From: Heterobilharzia americana
Lineage: Eukaryota > Platyhelminthes > Trematoda > Strigeidida > Schistosomatidae
Length of the DNA stretch: 64,000 bases
NCBI GenBank assembly: GCA_944470555.2
Contig: OX104129.1
Location: forward strand, 49,695,998 to 49,759,997
Direction: 5' to 3'
Positions 13,501 through 24,734 of the stretch are shown here, piece by piece. Position 1 is the first letter of the stretch. Each line of letters begins with the position of its first letter. The translations under genes were made by a program, and so were the position numbers. Under the pieces are notes generated by a model that had not been told where the DNA came from, did not search any database, and worked only from the letters and a program-made list of their open reading frames with translations.

Positions 13501-16500
13501 CTGATTCAAATCCAAGTTGAAAAATAATGTCCAGAACGAAAGTAGCGGAAGTTCCTTCAGCATATTTTACGTAACTGCCCATCTCTTTCTGATAATTTCT
13601 ACTATTCTTCGTGTGACCGCTCAACACTCTGACGACATTTTATATTACTTTGTCTAGTGCATACATTGGTACCCATTTTATTTTCGAAATCACGAATTGT
13701 AAAAGCACGCTGTAAATAACCATACATACCACTCAAGAATCAGTGAACTTGTGAAATCTAAACGGAGACTAAAGATAGAATATTCATTTGTTTTAAAATT
13801 GGTTTTTTGAACTATTGTGAGGCATGACGAGTATAAGGAGGGAATATTTAACATTTAAAATACCTCAAATGAGAGAATGAATCGTTTCTGGTTGATAATA
13901 TAAATATAATGTCATGAAGATGATGTTTTAGAAATAAGGATGTAAATAATCAATAGAGTTATTAAGATTGAAAATATGAAGCAGGTTATTCTTAGGTAAA
14001 TGGAGTGGTTTTTGATGAGTGCTCAGACATAAACAATAAGTGATTACATAGTAATAAAACAAATGAATATTGACAGAAACAAGAAGGGGAGAAGGTGTAC
14101 AAAGTAATACTAGGAGTTACATCATATCTTGGTTGTATTGTGTTCTCTGAACTGGGTTGTTTAATCGTTACATCATGTTGATGGCCACGGTAATGAAGTT
14201 GGTTGAACAAACGTTTTTGAATACGATGGTCAACCCATCATGGTTGAGGAAGGAACAAGCTAGAACAATAAAGAGCTCTATACTTACAAACCTAGTTGAC
14301 ATGGGACATCGAGTGGATACTATTATTCATCATATTCCAATAAATTAACCACATGGATTACTCACTCGCTTACTTCACATAGCAGAAGCAATTGCAATCC
14401 ACCTTTACAAACCTAACCTTTGTGTTCAAAAGAAGTGTGTTCAACCAACTTCATTACCATGGTCATCAACATGATGTAACTTCTAGTATTACTTTGCACA
14501 CCTCCTCCCCTTCTTGTTCCTGTCAATATCCATATGTTTTCCTATTACGCAATCATTTATTGTTTATGACTGAGCACTCATCAAAAACCCCTCCATTTAC
14601 CTAAGAATAACCTGCCTCATATTTCCAACTAAAAAAATATTTAATGTAAGATAATTTATCAAAAAATACAAAATGTGTTAATAGCTACTGCTTTTGTGCA
14701 TGGAAATGTAAAACCTAGAGAAAAAGGTTGATATAAATGAGGTTAGTGAATAAATTGACAAGAAGAATTACTGACCGGAAATTTTTTAGGTGATAGATCT
14801 TTATAGATGGTTAGTAATACAGCATCTGTTTAAAATGAGTGACGCGTTAAATAGAAAAAAGCATCGCTATTACACACTAGCGATTACTGGTTGAAATCAC
14901 CATTATAGCAAAACTTTACTAAACTTTTAGTCAGGTTGCCATCTAAACCATGCATACCTTCATTCGAAATTGTCATATAAAAACCTATCACGACACACTA
15001 TAAAGCCAGCACTAAACCAACCTCCTACATAGTTGATGGAAAAACATGAATGTCTTGTTTGACGAGCTTTAGTCAGTTAAGGAATCTTCATATGTCACCT
15101 CAATAAGTTCTCAATTTGCTCTTTCGATACTATAGTTGCCTAGCGTAAGAATAAATGCCAGAGTCTAAATTTTTAGTAGTTAGCTTACAAACCGTCAAGA
15201 GTTTATAGCTTGACCACTGAAAAAGCTGATGAACCAGTGCAAGGATGAACAACGAAAAGAAGCACTGAGTACAACCTAGAAAACACTGGAAAAAGAAGTG
15301 AAGAACGGTGAGCGCAAAGACAAAGGACACTACTACGACACATTGGCAAGTGAAGCAGAACAGGCTGCTGGTAGTAGAGACCTGACAACATTATATATTT
15401 CAAATAACCAGGTTACTATCTGGGAAGGAAGGGATCAACGCAGACGAAAACAATGAAAGATAGTGAAGGAAAGCTAGTTTTAAAAAGGGGAAACAAAGGA
15501 AACAATGGAGCTGACCACTTCAAAAAACTCTTGAATCGACCACCGCCACGACCACCGGAAATACCACCAGCAACCACAGAATTATAAGTGAACACAAGCC
15601 CTCCGATAAAAGCAGAAGTGAAGTCCTGGACGCCATAAAGCTGCTGAAATCCGAGAAAGCAGCAGGACTGGATGGAATTCCTTCGGAAGTGCCGAAAACA
15701 GACGCAGAGACAACAGCGGACATGCTCACATCACTACTGCAGAAGGTTTGCAAGTAAGGAAGGAAAGGCACCTGCCCACTGATTGGAAGAAGGGCTACCT
15801 TGTCAAACTCCCAAGAAAGGGAGACCTAAGTTCTTGCAAGAACTGGTGAGGAATTGTGCTACTGTCCACGCCAAGCAAAATATTAAACCTTATCATCCTC
15901 GATAGACAATGGAAAGCTCAGTGACGCCTTTGAAGTGAAGACAGGAGTAAGACAAGGTTGCCACCTACTATCATCCATGATCCTCCTGATTGTGGTGGAC
16001 TGGATCATGCAGCAAACCATGAGGAACGAGAAGATAGGCATATGCTGGATGGACCGATGAAAACAGCCTAGAAGATTTGGATTTCCAAGATGACGATTTG
16101 TATCCAATGTCTTGTGGCACAAACTCGAAGTTCTACAGGCGAAAATCAACAAGTTGACAGAAGAGACGAGGCAGCGAAAACGGGACTTCAAGTGAATGTA
16201 GAGAAGATGGAGGTGATGAAGATACCTAACCAACAACAGGATCAACAAGGAGCACCAACCACCACCAACGGGAGAAACCTAGAGGAAGTAGTCTCTTTCG
16301 CCTACCTAGGCAGGACAGCATCGTTCCAACTATAAGCGGCGGCGGCGGCACAGATGAGGATGTCAAAACCAGGATCGGAAAGACAGCAAGATAAACCTTA
16401 CTTCATTAATCTGAAATCAGTGTGGAGATCTACTTCACTCAGTATAAAGCGTGAACAAGACCCGGATTTTCAACACTAATTCAGTCAAGTCAGTGCTTCT

Positions 16501-18272
16501 GTGTGGTGGTTCAGAAACTTGGCGCGTCATGAAAAGCACTTTCAACAAACTACAGACATTCACCAAAAGCTGACGCCTACGATCACTCGACACTGAAGAC
16601 CAGATGGTCATAAAAAATAAGCAACAAGGAGCTCTGAACTGGCAACAAACCAACCAACAGCCAATCACCCAACAAATATGCAGAAGAAAGTGGAGATGGA
16701 TTGGGCATACACTGAGAAGGCCGAGTGGGGACATCACGTGCCAGGCCAGGTCCTCGAGTGGAATCCAAGGGGGAAACGACGAGTTGGGCGTCCGAGGAGA
16801 GGGTGACATAGAGGAGGTCATGTGAGGAAGAAATGAAAGCTTGTGGGCAGTGGTAGAGTCAGGTTCAAAAGATTGCAGAGAACAGAGTGAAATGGAGGCG
16901 TGCTACTGAAACCTCATGTTCCACTAGGAACCCAAGGGAATAATAATAATAACAGAACTATAAGCATTGCATAAGCATCTCAAATCTCATTCAAATTATT
17001 CATACGCTAAACTTATGGAAAGCAAAGAATTAGTAAGAGCTCTACTGCCATAGTTTCGATTTTAATCTCTAAGGTAGTTCAACACTATTGTACGAGATGA
17101 AGCATACAGAACGAATAAATTAACTCAGAAACCTGGTTTGCATACTAGAAACTGAACTATCATTGCACGGGTTGAATTAGCCGGAGCGGATTCGAATTCA
17201 TAACCCCAACGATTAGTAACTGAACCACTGAAATGTAAAGCAGTAGGTGTTGGGAAACTATGATATAATATCATCGTTCAAAATAAAGTGCATTCATATA
17301 CATACAAACCTTTGTTAGGATTTGCAACGGGTTTTTTTGGACAACAAGAGAGGACAGTTCGTAAGAATTTTTCATCATATTCGTTTCTTGAGCACATTAA
17401 TCCCACACATGGTTGAGCACAACGAAGTAAGACAGCTCCAGTGACTTGAGAACTAAAAAGAATGCATACTTATACGAGTTTGGATAAATTACCGCCAAAC
17501 AACTGTTAAAAATCGATTGTGGCTTCGAAAACTCGCCATATTAATTATATCATTGTCACTGATAGACCGAGGCACAATATGATGTCTAGGATATGTAGAA
17601 CAAATCCTAAAGCATAAATCTTAGAGAGAATGGAATATTGAAAAGTACCTGAACTCATTGTTAATATCTGTTATTTTCCATGCCTCATCAAAATTCATAC
17701 GACGAAATTCAAAACACACTAATGCCGTATCTAATGCACTGTCTACATCTGCACAGGCAAAAGTAACATATCAAAGATGATTTCAAGCAAACTAACCATT
17801 GATCTGCAACAGTTCACAGGCACCTATAATTAGATGAAGGTAAACATAAGAAAAGAAATCACACTTACTTAGAAGGAAAGGATGGCTTGGAATGTTAGCT
17901 TCCAAAGATGAACGAAATTTACAGGCAAACAAAGAATCGATATCTTTTGGTACATCAATTAGTGACATAATATGATTGTATCCGGCATCACATGCAATTT
18001 CATCCATAAACGACCAGCTAAATGTTATGAGGAATCAATAATAGGACACGGAACTTACGTAACAGATATGCCAATTTTTGTTATGATTTTTATATGAATC
18101 ATTTCAAATGCCTCAGCTTTCCATACTAATGTAGTGGGAATACTCCACGAACTCTGAGGGCTTTTGGTGGAAAACATAAGTCGATAGTTTGTAACCGTCA
18201 AGATTCCATCAGCTATCGGCTTTGTGTTAACTGTTTTCTCCCCAGGGAGAAAACGCATTGCGATCATGTTCA
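4414..18272 (-). CDS. MTMR3/4-like: Myotubularin-related phosphatase, MTMR3/MTMR4 class (nine exons, both ends incomplete)
   Basis: Nine minus-strand exons join in consistent phase to give 488 codons without a stop. They encode a PH-GRAM part, the myotubularin linker and the catalytic core with CX5R motif HCTDGWDRT (Cys343, Arg349 of this partial numbering). Active myotubularins remove the 3-phosphate from PtdIns3P and PtdIns(3,5)P2 on endosomal membranes. Assignment to the MTMR3/4 subgroup rests on the block [10 protein letters not shown], the [16 protein letters not shown] stretch and RTCSLWGLL, which resemble MTMR3/4 more than MTM1/MTMR2 or MTMR6-8. The active-site Cys, Asp and Arg are present, so it should be a live enzyme rather than a pseudophosphatase. 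The N-terminal exon was not found. The C-terminus, including any FYVE finger, was not found down to base 1 and may lie off the left edge. Introns from 5' to 3' are 41, 120, 42, 40, 4412, 5474, 97 and 2167 nt. Confidence 0.88.
6238..6543 (+). other. Unassigned 101-codon open frame inside an MTMR intron
   Basis: An ATG-initiated frame lies on the strand opposite to MTMR, within the intron at 4585-6751. The product is rich in basic residues, with a [10 protein letters not shown] segment. No family was recognised. It may be the remnant of a repeat or a chance frame, and no splice or polyadenylation signal supports it. Confidence 0.2.
6752..6937 (-). CDS. MTMR3/4-like: MTMR exon: substrate-groove helices
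   Basis: The acceptor follows a run of T (tttttatag). The donor is TTTTTA|GTAGGT. It encodes [19 protein letters not shown], then [17 protein letters not shown] and FEFNESFL, all conserved downstream of the P-loop. 62 codons, phase 0 at both ends. Confidence 0.93.
7035..7230 (-). CDS. MTMR3/4-like: MTMR exon: active-site CX5R
   Basis: Acceptor tttttgcag, donor ATCCAG|GTGAGG. It encodes [20 protein letters not shown], then [17 protein letters not shown] and DPFYRTIQ. The P-loop HCTDGWDRT lies at about 7093-7119. Catalytic Cys and Arg are intact, and Thr replaces the more common Ser after the Cys. Confidence 0.95.
8153..8199 (-). ncRNA. Degenerate hammerhead ribozyme (left arm, inverted copy)
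   Basis: Exact reverse-complement copy of the hammerhead-like sequence in the right arm, with the same core changes. Either transcription direction through the locus would therefore carry one sense copy. Confidence 0.7.
8474..8675 (+). pseudogene. PLE GIY-YIG endonuclease fragment (palindrome spacer)
   Basis: DNA similarity to 62520-62650 is visible base by base around gatccaatgcagc, catgtaatgactgtgaggtc and ttcaggatcacttagatta. The frame is broken by stops and small indels. The role is inferred from the better-preserved copy. Confidence 0.6.
8950..8996 (+). ncRNA. Degenerate hammerhead ribozyme (right arm)
   Basis: It contains tagtcccaaatagaacgag, then acgcgagttctggattcc and tctgctatccac, closely matching the schistosome hammerhead found in Sm-alpha SINEs and PLEs. 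Core positions are altered. The conserved CUGAUGA is TTGACTA here, and the GAAA segment reads GAGA. One stem II pair is lost. Self-cleavage is therefore not expected. Confidence 0.72.
9164..10139. other. Intronic, no gene seen
   Basis: AT-rich MTMR intron sequence between the PLE palindrome and the LINE copy starting near 10150. Short open frames only, with no recognised motif. Confidence 0.5.
10150..11415 (-). mobile_element. LINE fragment (RTE-like RT family), minus strand
   Basis: Minus-strand sequence at 10640-10975 parallels the copy at 63.7-64.0 kb (gcagagattt, ggagcaacaatttgcatttggg, catcccaaacattctgaaa). It encodes decayed C-terminal RT segments. At 11228-11340 a minus-strand frame reads [16 protein letters not shown], matching the region upstream of the RT palm in the same family. 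The RT palm itself is missing, so this is an internally deleted copy within an MTMR intron. Confidence 0.7.
11416..12704. other. Intronic, no gene seen
   Basis: MTMR intron sequence. No repeat family or coding segment was recognised. Confidence 0.5.
12705..12897 (-). CDS. MTMR3/4-like: MTMR exon: 'DAR...GGG.E' block
   Basis: Acceptor caatcttag, donor CCAAA|GTAAGT. It encodes [20 protein letters not shown], then [20 protein letters not shown], a strongly conserved myotubularin block and the best evidence for the MTMR3/4 subgroup. A plus-strand open frame of 148 codons over this exon is an antisense shadow. Confidence 0.92.
13975..14620. mobile_element. Second inverted-repeat PLE remnant
   Basis: Left arm (about 13975-14224, minus sense) and right arm (about 14418-14620, plus sense) are about 90% identical inverted copies. 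The centre on the plus strand encodes decayed text ending in [18 protein letters not shown] then PTSLPW. The phrase 'ea.ai..lkPnLCvQk....lslPW' is what I recall as the C-terminal end of PLE GIY-YIG proteins. The layout (inverted 3' end, coding C-terminus, 3' end) repeats that of 7986-9163, but the sequence is unrelated, implying a different PLE family. Confidence 0.62.
14126..14166 (+). mobile_element. 41-bp insertion flanked by a 10-bp direct repeat
   Basis: The 41 bp begin atcttggttgtattgtgttc and end gggttgtttaatc. They are bounded on both sides by gttacatcat (14116-14125 and 14167-14176). The opposite arm of the inverted repeat carries a single gttacatcat, so it preserves the empty site. 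The inserted bases match the ends of the hairpin elements at 50.0 and 52.7 kb. Confidence 0.75.
15215..16945 (+). mobile_element. RTE-clade LINE (SR2-like) remnant, plus strand
   Basis: Broken frames encode, in order, [64 protein letters not shown]; and near the 3' end [20 protein letters not shown] followed by a WNPRG-like segment. These are the ordered blocks of the RTE/SR2-type reverse transcriptase and its C-terminus. Many stops and frameshifts are present. The RT palm between about 15890 and 15900 is shortened, so this is a dead copy. It lies antisense to MTMR, in the 4.4-kb intron. Confidence 0.8.
17310..17452 (-). CDS. MTMR3/4-like: MTMR exon: '[10 protein letters not shown]' block
   Basis: Acceptor tttttag, donor AACAAAG|GTTTG. 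It encodes [20 protein letters not shown] followed by an acidic/basic stretch. The family pattern is 'ga.i.RcsQP..g....R..de'. Phase 2 in, phase 1 out. Confidence 0.85.
17493..17606 (-). CDS. MTMR3/4-like: MTMR exon: catalytic-domain N-terminal part
   Basis: Acceptor tgctttag, donor TGGCG|GTAATT. It encodes [10 protein letters not shown], then [15 protein letters not shown], the conserved 'CxxYP..l.VP....ASFRs..R.P.v.wrh' block. The flanking introns are 42 and 40 nt. Confidence 0.85.
17649..17748 (-). CDS. MTMR3/4-like: MTMR exon: linker into catalytic domain
   Basis: Acceptor tgtgcag, donor TTCAG|GTAC. It encodes [20 protein letters not shown], matching the conserved 'W+I+.N..' segment at the start of the myotubularin phosphatase domain. 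Confidence 0.85.
17869..18017 (-). CDS. MTMR3/4-like: MTMR exon: end of GRAM and linker
   Basis: It starts after acceptor catttag and ends at CTAA|GTAAGT. It encodes [14 protein letters not shown] and [10 protein letters not shown], the weakest-conserved part of the gene. Both phases match the neighbouring exons. The preceding intron is only 41 nt. Confidence 0.75.
18059..18272 (-). CDS. MTMR3/4-like: MTMR exon: PH-GRAM domain
   Basis: Residues about 1-71 of the recognised part. It reads RFLPGEK, then [12 protein letters not shown], the typical GRAM strand motif. The acceptor is inferred at cccaag before TGAACATG because an in-frame TAA lies just upstream. The donor is AC|GTAAGT (phase 2). 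Confidence 0.8.
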
Positions 18273-18439
18273 CTTGGGAAATTTAACTCCAACAAGCGAA
18301 AGAGAAACTTAGAGACACTACATAGAGGAAATTCGGAACCCTAAAACAGGAAACACAAACGAGATTTGATGTAAAAATAAAATATTCTAGGTAAATATTT
18401 TGAAAACCGCATATTTTCAAACAGACTAATTCACAATCA

Positions 18440-20063
18440 ATCAGATGAAGTCTGGCCGTATCAACTAATGTATGAGAGTCAGATATGATCCCCTCCGACT
18501 GGTCTTCAAGAGAGGCGAGAAGTCCTCTCGTGATAACCACAGAGGAGTCAGCCTAACGAATATAGTGTCTAGGATTATAGGTTCTATAATCACTAGACAC
18601 CTAGGTGGAGTTCGGGAAAAACAAGCACGAGAAAACTAGGCACATTTCAGACCTAGCCGTGGGTGCATCAACCGAGTATTTACACTTCGCCAGGTTCTGG
18701 AATACATGCACGCTCACCAACGCCCGACAATAACTGCATTTCTCAATCTGTAGGTGGCATTCGACTCCGTCGACCGAGAAGTTTTATGGCAATGTCTCTC
18801 ACTAAAAAGGTACCGATTAAGCACATCATTTTGTTGAAGACTTTACTCAAACGCTTATGGGTATGTTAGAGCATACGGTGAGATGTCGGGTGAGTTGTGT
18901 ATGTCCAGTGATGTCCGTCAAGGATACCCACTCTCTCCATTCTTATTCAATTTTATCATAAACGTTCTTATGGAGGTCTCCCTCTCTTTATCTGACCACA
19001 CAGGGGTTGACCTGATCACAGGATAATTTTCAGTAGACATAGAATGCGCAGATGATACAGTTCTGTTAAGTGAAGACGCTGACAAGATGCAGTCTTCTGA
19101 ACATTTTGAGTAACAATTTGAATGTTTGGGATGCTTTTCTTGCCGCCTAAATGCGAATTGTTGCTCCAAGACTGGTCTTTTCCAGCGGTCTCTTGGTTAA
19201 CAAAAGAGAGTGAATTGCTTGGGTGTGTTGAACACTTCATTTACCTGGAAAGTCGGATCAGCCCTAGTGGCCCAGTCGGCCACCTGTCGACCAAATCTCT
19301 GCAGGTATACAAACGTCTCGGTTGGCTTTTGTCAACTTACGCCATCTGTGGCACCGCCGCGATATCCGACTGTTTATTGGGCTTCGAGTGTACTGTGCCG
19401 CAGTTTGCTCTGTTCTACTGCATGGCTGTGAAACATGGCTATTAAAAGTAGAAAACATGAAGAGACTTTAGGTGCCTGATCACCGATGCCGTGTTTTGTG
19501 GTGTCAGCACGTTAGCAACGCAAAGGTTAGACGAAGAGGTTTAGGCAGGAGAAGTAAGACAGTTGATGCGGTTGTTAACCTTCATCGACTGAAGCGGCTG
19601 GAACACGTGTTACGTATGCCTATCCACCATCTGTCTCCCCGTACAATGTTGGCTGAAATAAGTTCAGGCTAGAAAAGGGAAAGGGGCGGTTAGACTAAAA
19701 CATGGCATCAATGCATGAAGTCTTTGACTGCTGGCTTGAGCCATGTGGGGCGATGCAGACTAGATGACTGGGGTCTCCAGAACGAGAGAAACTGGTGTTT
19801 GGAGACGCTAGGTGATATGGCTCAGAACCGATGTCACTGGTACAGATTTATACACACATCATCCTTATCTTAACCGCTTTATTTAATCTTATCGTCTCAT
19901 TCGTCCTTCCTCCCTTTCACTACTTTCTACTTCTTTTGATAGATTTTTTCCTTCTTAATCTTTCCCTTTTATTGCCTTGCTACTTCATGCGCTGATATGA
20001 GATGTGGCAACTTGGACCGTTACACAGTAATGTCTGGTTCTATGTTGATCTTGATGCTGATGA
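18440..20063 (+). mobile_element. LINE copy with RT domain (RTE-like), plus strand
   Basis: Broken plus-strand frames give RGVSLTNIVSRIIGSIITRH, VAFDSVDREVLWQCLSL, the 'DVRQGYPLSPFLFNF' palm block, then FGMLFLPPKCELLLQDW and VNLHRLKRLEHVLRMP. The YADD-like catalytic box is altered. The 3' end runs into a short gat-rich tail near 20063, as in the copies at 60.7 and 63.0 kb. Degenerate. It starts about 170 bp upstream of the first recognised MTMR exon. Confidence 0.82.
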
Positions 20064-21655
20064 CTAACGGCCTTTAATTCATTGCTGAAACTCGAAAATG
20101 CAACCATTTATTAGCACAAATGATTACCACTTTCATGGCCACTGATGAAGTCTAAGGTAATCCAAGAATGAAGTAATGATTTGAGAAAATCAAAACTGAT
20201 AGGACTTTAGTAGTTAATAAGGCGAATGTTAAAAATTCCCATTGTCAAAATTAAAAGACATGCAAACAAACAATATTGGTTTCCATTAGTTCTCATCAGG
20301 CTTTACTGCAATATACATAATTCTTATGTGTAAAACATCAAACCAATCTTGATGAACTCTTCAGTCTGTGGTAACAAAGTAATGAAATATGCAAGTATTA
20401 AACACCCAGATAATCATAGTCATAGTGACAGTAAAATTTTTAGTATTTATCCCATTGACGATAATAATAATGAATAATAAGAAGAGCATGGTACTGCAGA
20501 CGTTTAAACAATCAGTGTAGGTCAAGCTGTGTAATCCTGATAACTTGAATGGCAACTAATGAGCACGTGCAACTCATTCTAGTATATTGTTTTGCATTGC
20601 GCTATGAGACATCTATTATAGGAGAGCTTATGATACTGCTCGGTCGCTCAGATTGAACTACATGGAATGGGTTTCAAACCATGGATGAAAAGTTTCCTTT
20701 TCTGAACAAAATATAATCGGACTCTCTTCGAATATAATTACACCTACTATTGAAGTGTATATGAAAGTCACCGATACTAACTGAAATCGCACAATTTTGA
20801 AGTTATAGTCCAAGATGTATAGTTATATACGTATGATTCAAATTACTATTGTTCGAAAGATTTCGGACACAAACTGGGATAATTTGTTGGGTATTCTCAT
20901 CAAACACCTATCAGGCAAACACAGAACACCACATAGCTATTTCAGTTGAAGTTGGCATATTTCGCAATAGCCTAGAAGGAGAAATTTAAATGAGGAAAAA
21001 TGTGAATCGATAAAGAAAAAACAAGGTGACTTTGTTGGTAGGAGAGAATAAATGAGGAGGTTCATCAACACAACGGTTTTATCCCCTAATTGACAAATTC
21101 AGAAGTCGCTGGAGTGATGAATAACGTACAAGATTGCCCTGTAATTTTTTGATAGTGTCAAAAAATAAGGGTTAAGATAGGGATTAATAAAAATTGCAAA
21201 TCTTAACAATCGCTGCATGAGTCCCTAAACAGTGAACTCAATATCCTCGGGAAACGAGCTATCCATTTTGATGCTTGAATTTCGAGGTGTATGGTAGCAA
21301 TACAAGTGGACTATTGGTTATTATGGTTTGTACTTTCATTTAAATGCGTCATACCACGCAATATCATATTCACGTACAACCTTCCAGACAACAATTACTC
21401 TATTATTATTCACGTACAATCGACTATTGCCTTCATAACAGATATATAGTCTTCTAGCTCGTCACAGAATATAAGTAGAATAAATAAGTAGTTGGACCAA
21501 AAATACAATAATGAGAGCCTAATTAAAATCCGAAATGCATGCATATACTTTGACTACATATTTTTTTACTTTTCGACTTTTAAAATACTACATCAGGAAC
21601 ATACAAATAAAATGCAGTACACTGGTCCTTTATTAGGTAGTCGGTTATTTCACTA
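20064..21655. other. No gene seen
   Basis: AT-rich stretch between LINE copies. No motif, tRNA or long conserved frame was recognised. Confidence 0.5.
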
Positions 21656-21659
21656 ACCA

Positions 21660-23640
21660 GTGCTAGAGACGAGAAGCTGGAAAGTTGGCCAATGCCAAAC
21701 CAGTCTTCTGTAGTCGAGTTGAGATTGTGTTTGCAATCATCCAATACGTAAGGTGGTCAGCATATTCAATCACTTCACTCGCCATCATTAAATTGGGACA
21801 CACTGAAGATCAGCCCCAAAATATATTACATTTGACAGAGGCGAAATGCATGCCAAATAAACCCAGATTCCTGCTAAACGTGTCCAGAAGAATTTGCATT
21901 TCGTCAGAGACCTCATCCAATACTACAATACCTTCCGTATACTCCAATTCAACCACAAGCCCTCCAGAAAGTAGATCAATCCCTATGAAGTCAGACTTAC
22001 CAAGGGTTATGTCCATGAATACATCTATTACGAAGTTGAACAGGAAGTGACAACGGACATCCCTGACGAACACTACTTTCTGTCGTTAACTGAGATAACG
22101 ATTCGCCAGAAGCCCTTTCACGGTTGCGTGAGTTCCAGTAGTGTTCTGATTAGCGTTACATATTTTCTCGGTGCTTGTTTCACAGTCGGATACTGCAACA
22201 ACATTTCTCGGTTGATAGAGTCAAATGCCCCTTTTCGGGTCAAGAACTATGGCAAGTTTAGGCCACCGATAAGTATGCCTGTGTTCCAAAACCTGTAGAA
22301 GGGTGAAGTGAAGACCTAATTGATGCACCCTCATCGGGGTTTGGAACCTGCCTGGTTTCTCCTTAGTTTGCTGTTCTCGAGCTCCACTTAAGCGTCCGAT
22401 AACTATGAGCTACGATATTAGTCAAGCTGTATCTCCTATGGCTGTCACAAGATTTTTCTTATTATAGACTCCAAAGGTCATTAGAGTAAACCAATCTGAC
22501 GGAACTGCCTTTGATTATCATACGATACGTACTACCCCTGTTACTCCAGTCAGCAACTTTCTGCCTTCTTCCTTAGGAAATTGGGAGGGTCGAACCGTCA
22601 GGTCCTTTAGCTTCGCACAATTTCAAGTTTGAGACAGCTCTCTTAACTTCGAGAAGGGTTGGAGGGTCAACATCCACGTTCAAGCTGGATGCTGGGCGAC
22701 TGAAGTGCTGCTGTAGATCGAATGGACTGTACTTCAAAATGTTCTACTCAACGTCCTAGCCACTTGTCCTGAGAGGTTATCAGAGTCCCATCGTTCTCCG
22801 ATAATGGTCTCATTCAACACACTCTTCCATTTGTCAGTACTTTTCATAGGCCAAAATATTGCCGGGTATTACCTAATGTTGATGCCTTCCCCATCTCTCT
22901 CCCTTTTGCCACCTTCCACTTTTCAGGGGTGTTTGCAAAGACTTAGTTAATTTACGTTTCAGCTGCCTTCGCTCCTCGTTATGGTCACAACCAACTGGAA
23001 TCAGTCTTCTCACGTCAACCAGTCCCGATGACGTTCACTAACCTTCGGGTGTAGGTTACTGTTTTTACCGTTGTTTCTACAGCAGACAACAACACGCCAG
23101 ATTTCCTCAAAAAGAGCATTGCTGTCACGTTCAAATTAAAACTTACTTATCTTTTCTTTAGACACGTACTTGATATTTTCATTTTCTAATTGGGCATGCG
23201 TATGCTTAACTGTTACCTATCTTCTGCAACCAATAAGATGCAGATATATGCGGGTCGTACTAATGCATGATCATAGTCATAACAAGCACTCCAGAAAGAG
23301 CAGCAATCCACCTATACTATCCAACGATAACTTACAGCAATATGATCTATATGTGTCCACCGTTAGTCTGATATCCGCGGGCGCCAAGTGAGACTGCCTC
23401 ACTGTATACTTGAAGTTAGTGTTATCCAGAACAAAACTGCAACAGGCAACTACCATCGTTCGTTACTTGACACGGGATTTCATAATTGCTTCTAAGATGT
23501 CTTTCCGATTGGTCCAGTTTTCCTAATTGAGCATTAAGGTCGCCTGCTCTGATAACTATATCTGAGCGTTTTGTTTTATGTAACCAAGATTGACAGCCTT
23601 TATTAGAATTTTTCCTTTGCATCATCCGAACTACAGTTGG
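21660..23640 (-). mobile_element. LINE copy with endonuclease and RT remnants, minus strand
   Basis: From right to left on the minus strand: DIVIRAGDLNAQLGKL at about 23420-23625 (apurinic-type endonuclease, 'GD.NAq' box); NEERRQLKRKLTKSL near 22920-23010; and FLFNFVIDVFMDITL then VVELEYTEGIVVLDE at 21810-22060. The last is the RT palm, where the catalytic YADD box reads YTEG. Order and orientation are those of one element with internal losses. Inactive. Confidence 0.78.
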
Positions 23641-24734
23641 TGGAGTTTATGAAAAGGCACCAGCAAGTCTTACAACCCTTCCTAGTTCTTAAACATCCAT
23701 CCAGTCAAACAGCACACAGGCGGTAGTTGACTGGTATCCGATTTGGTGTAGCGTCTAAACGCTGAAGGATGCATTGTGAAACCAACAGCGGGATCTTAGG
23801 AGAATAGAAATAGTGGTTTGATGGTTTAGATCGTTGGCACTGGTCGCAGAGTGAGAAGTTGAAGTTGTGAGAGGCTTAATGTTGGTATCAGGAGGTGAAG
23901 GCAAAGGAGAAGACAAAGATAAAAAAGGTAGGTCGTTTGGTTGGGTTACTACTGTGTGTATACTAGTGTAAGCGTAAAGGTGGTTGACACTTCACTACTG
24001 CCTACAATGTGGAAGTTATTTCTGAGAAGGGCACCTGAAAGAGAAAAAGGTGAAGACGTGTGCGATCTCATAGCCCGTGGGACACCTGCTTGAGACCTGT
24101 TATTTACAACCTTCTTGGCGTGAGATTTTTGGTCCAACGCTGGATAGGAAAACTCCATACTCCTCACATCGGAAGACCATGGGATATGGAAAAGTGCTAT
24201 TTTGAGTGCCAACCACCTTTTATAATCCCCCTCCTTTCCCATGGGGAAGTCAGGGTCGATATGGTTCTGCAGTTCATTCACAGGAAACAATGCTGTCACA
24301 CCCCACTCAGCTGAAAGACTTCGCCCTCAGAACCCCCATCATAGCGTAGTATTTTACACTTTGACGGTAGCAGCTTTTTTCTAACCAATACCCAACAAAC
24401 ATTTATGGTACGATAGGACTTTAAAGAATAAGCGTTTCAGTCAGTGTAGCTTGTTGCATCATTGTAATATCCAAACCCAACTACCACGCCAAGGTGGCAG
24501 CCATCGGTTGGGATTGCCCACCACAGGTTGGGTTTGCTGTGCAGCACCTAACTCTGTTCTATTACTACTTATGATTCGGACAGAAACATGGTACAGCAAG
24601 AGTACCAAGAAATGCGCCACACAAAATAATATCACACTACTCTGAAGGTATAAAGAGAAGGGAAGTGGATGAGAGAAAAACAATCAGAACAGAATGATTA
24701 GAAGGGCAGTTCAGCAAGACACATTTAAAACAAA

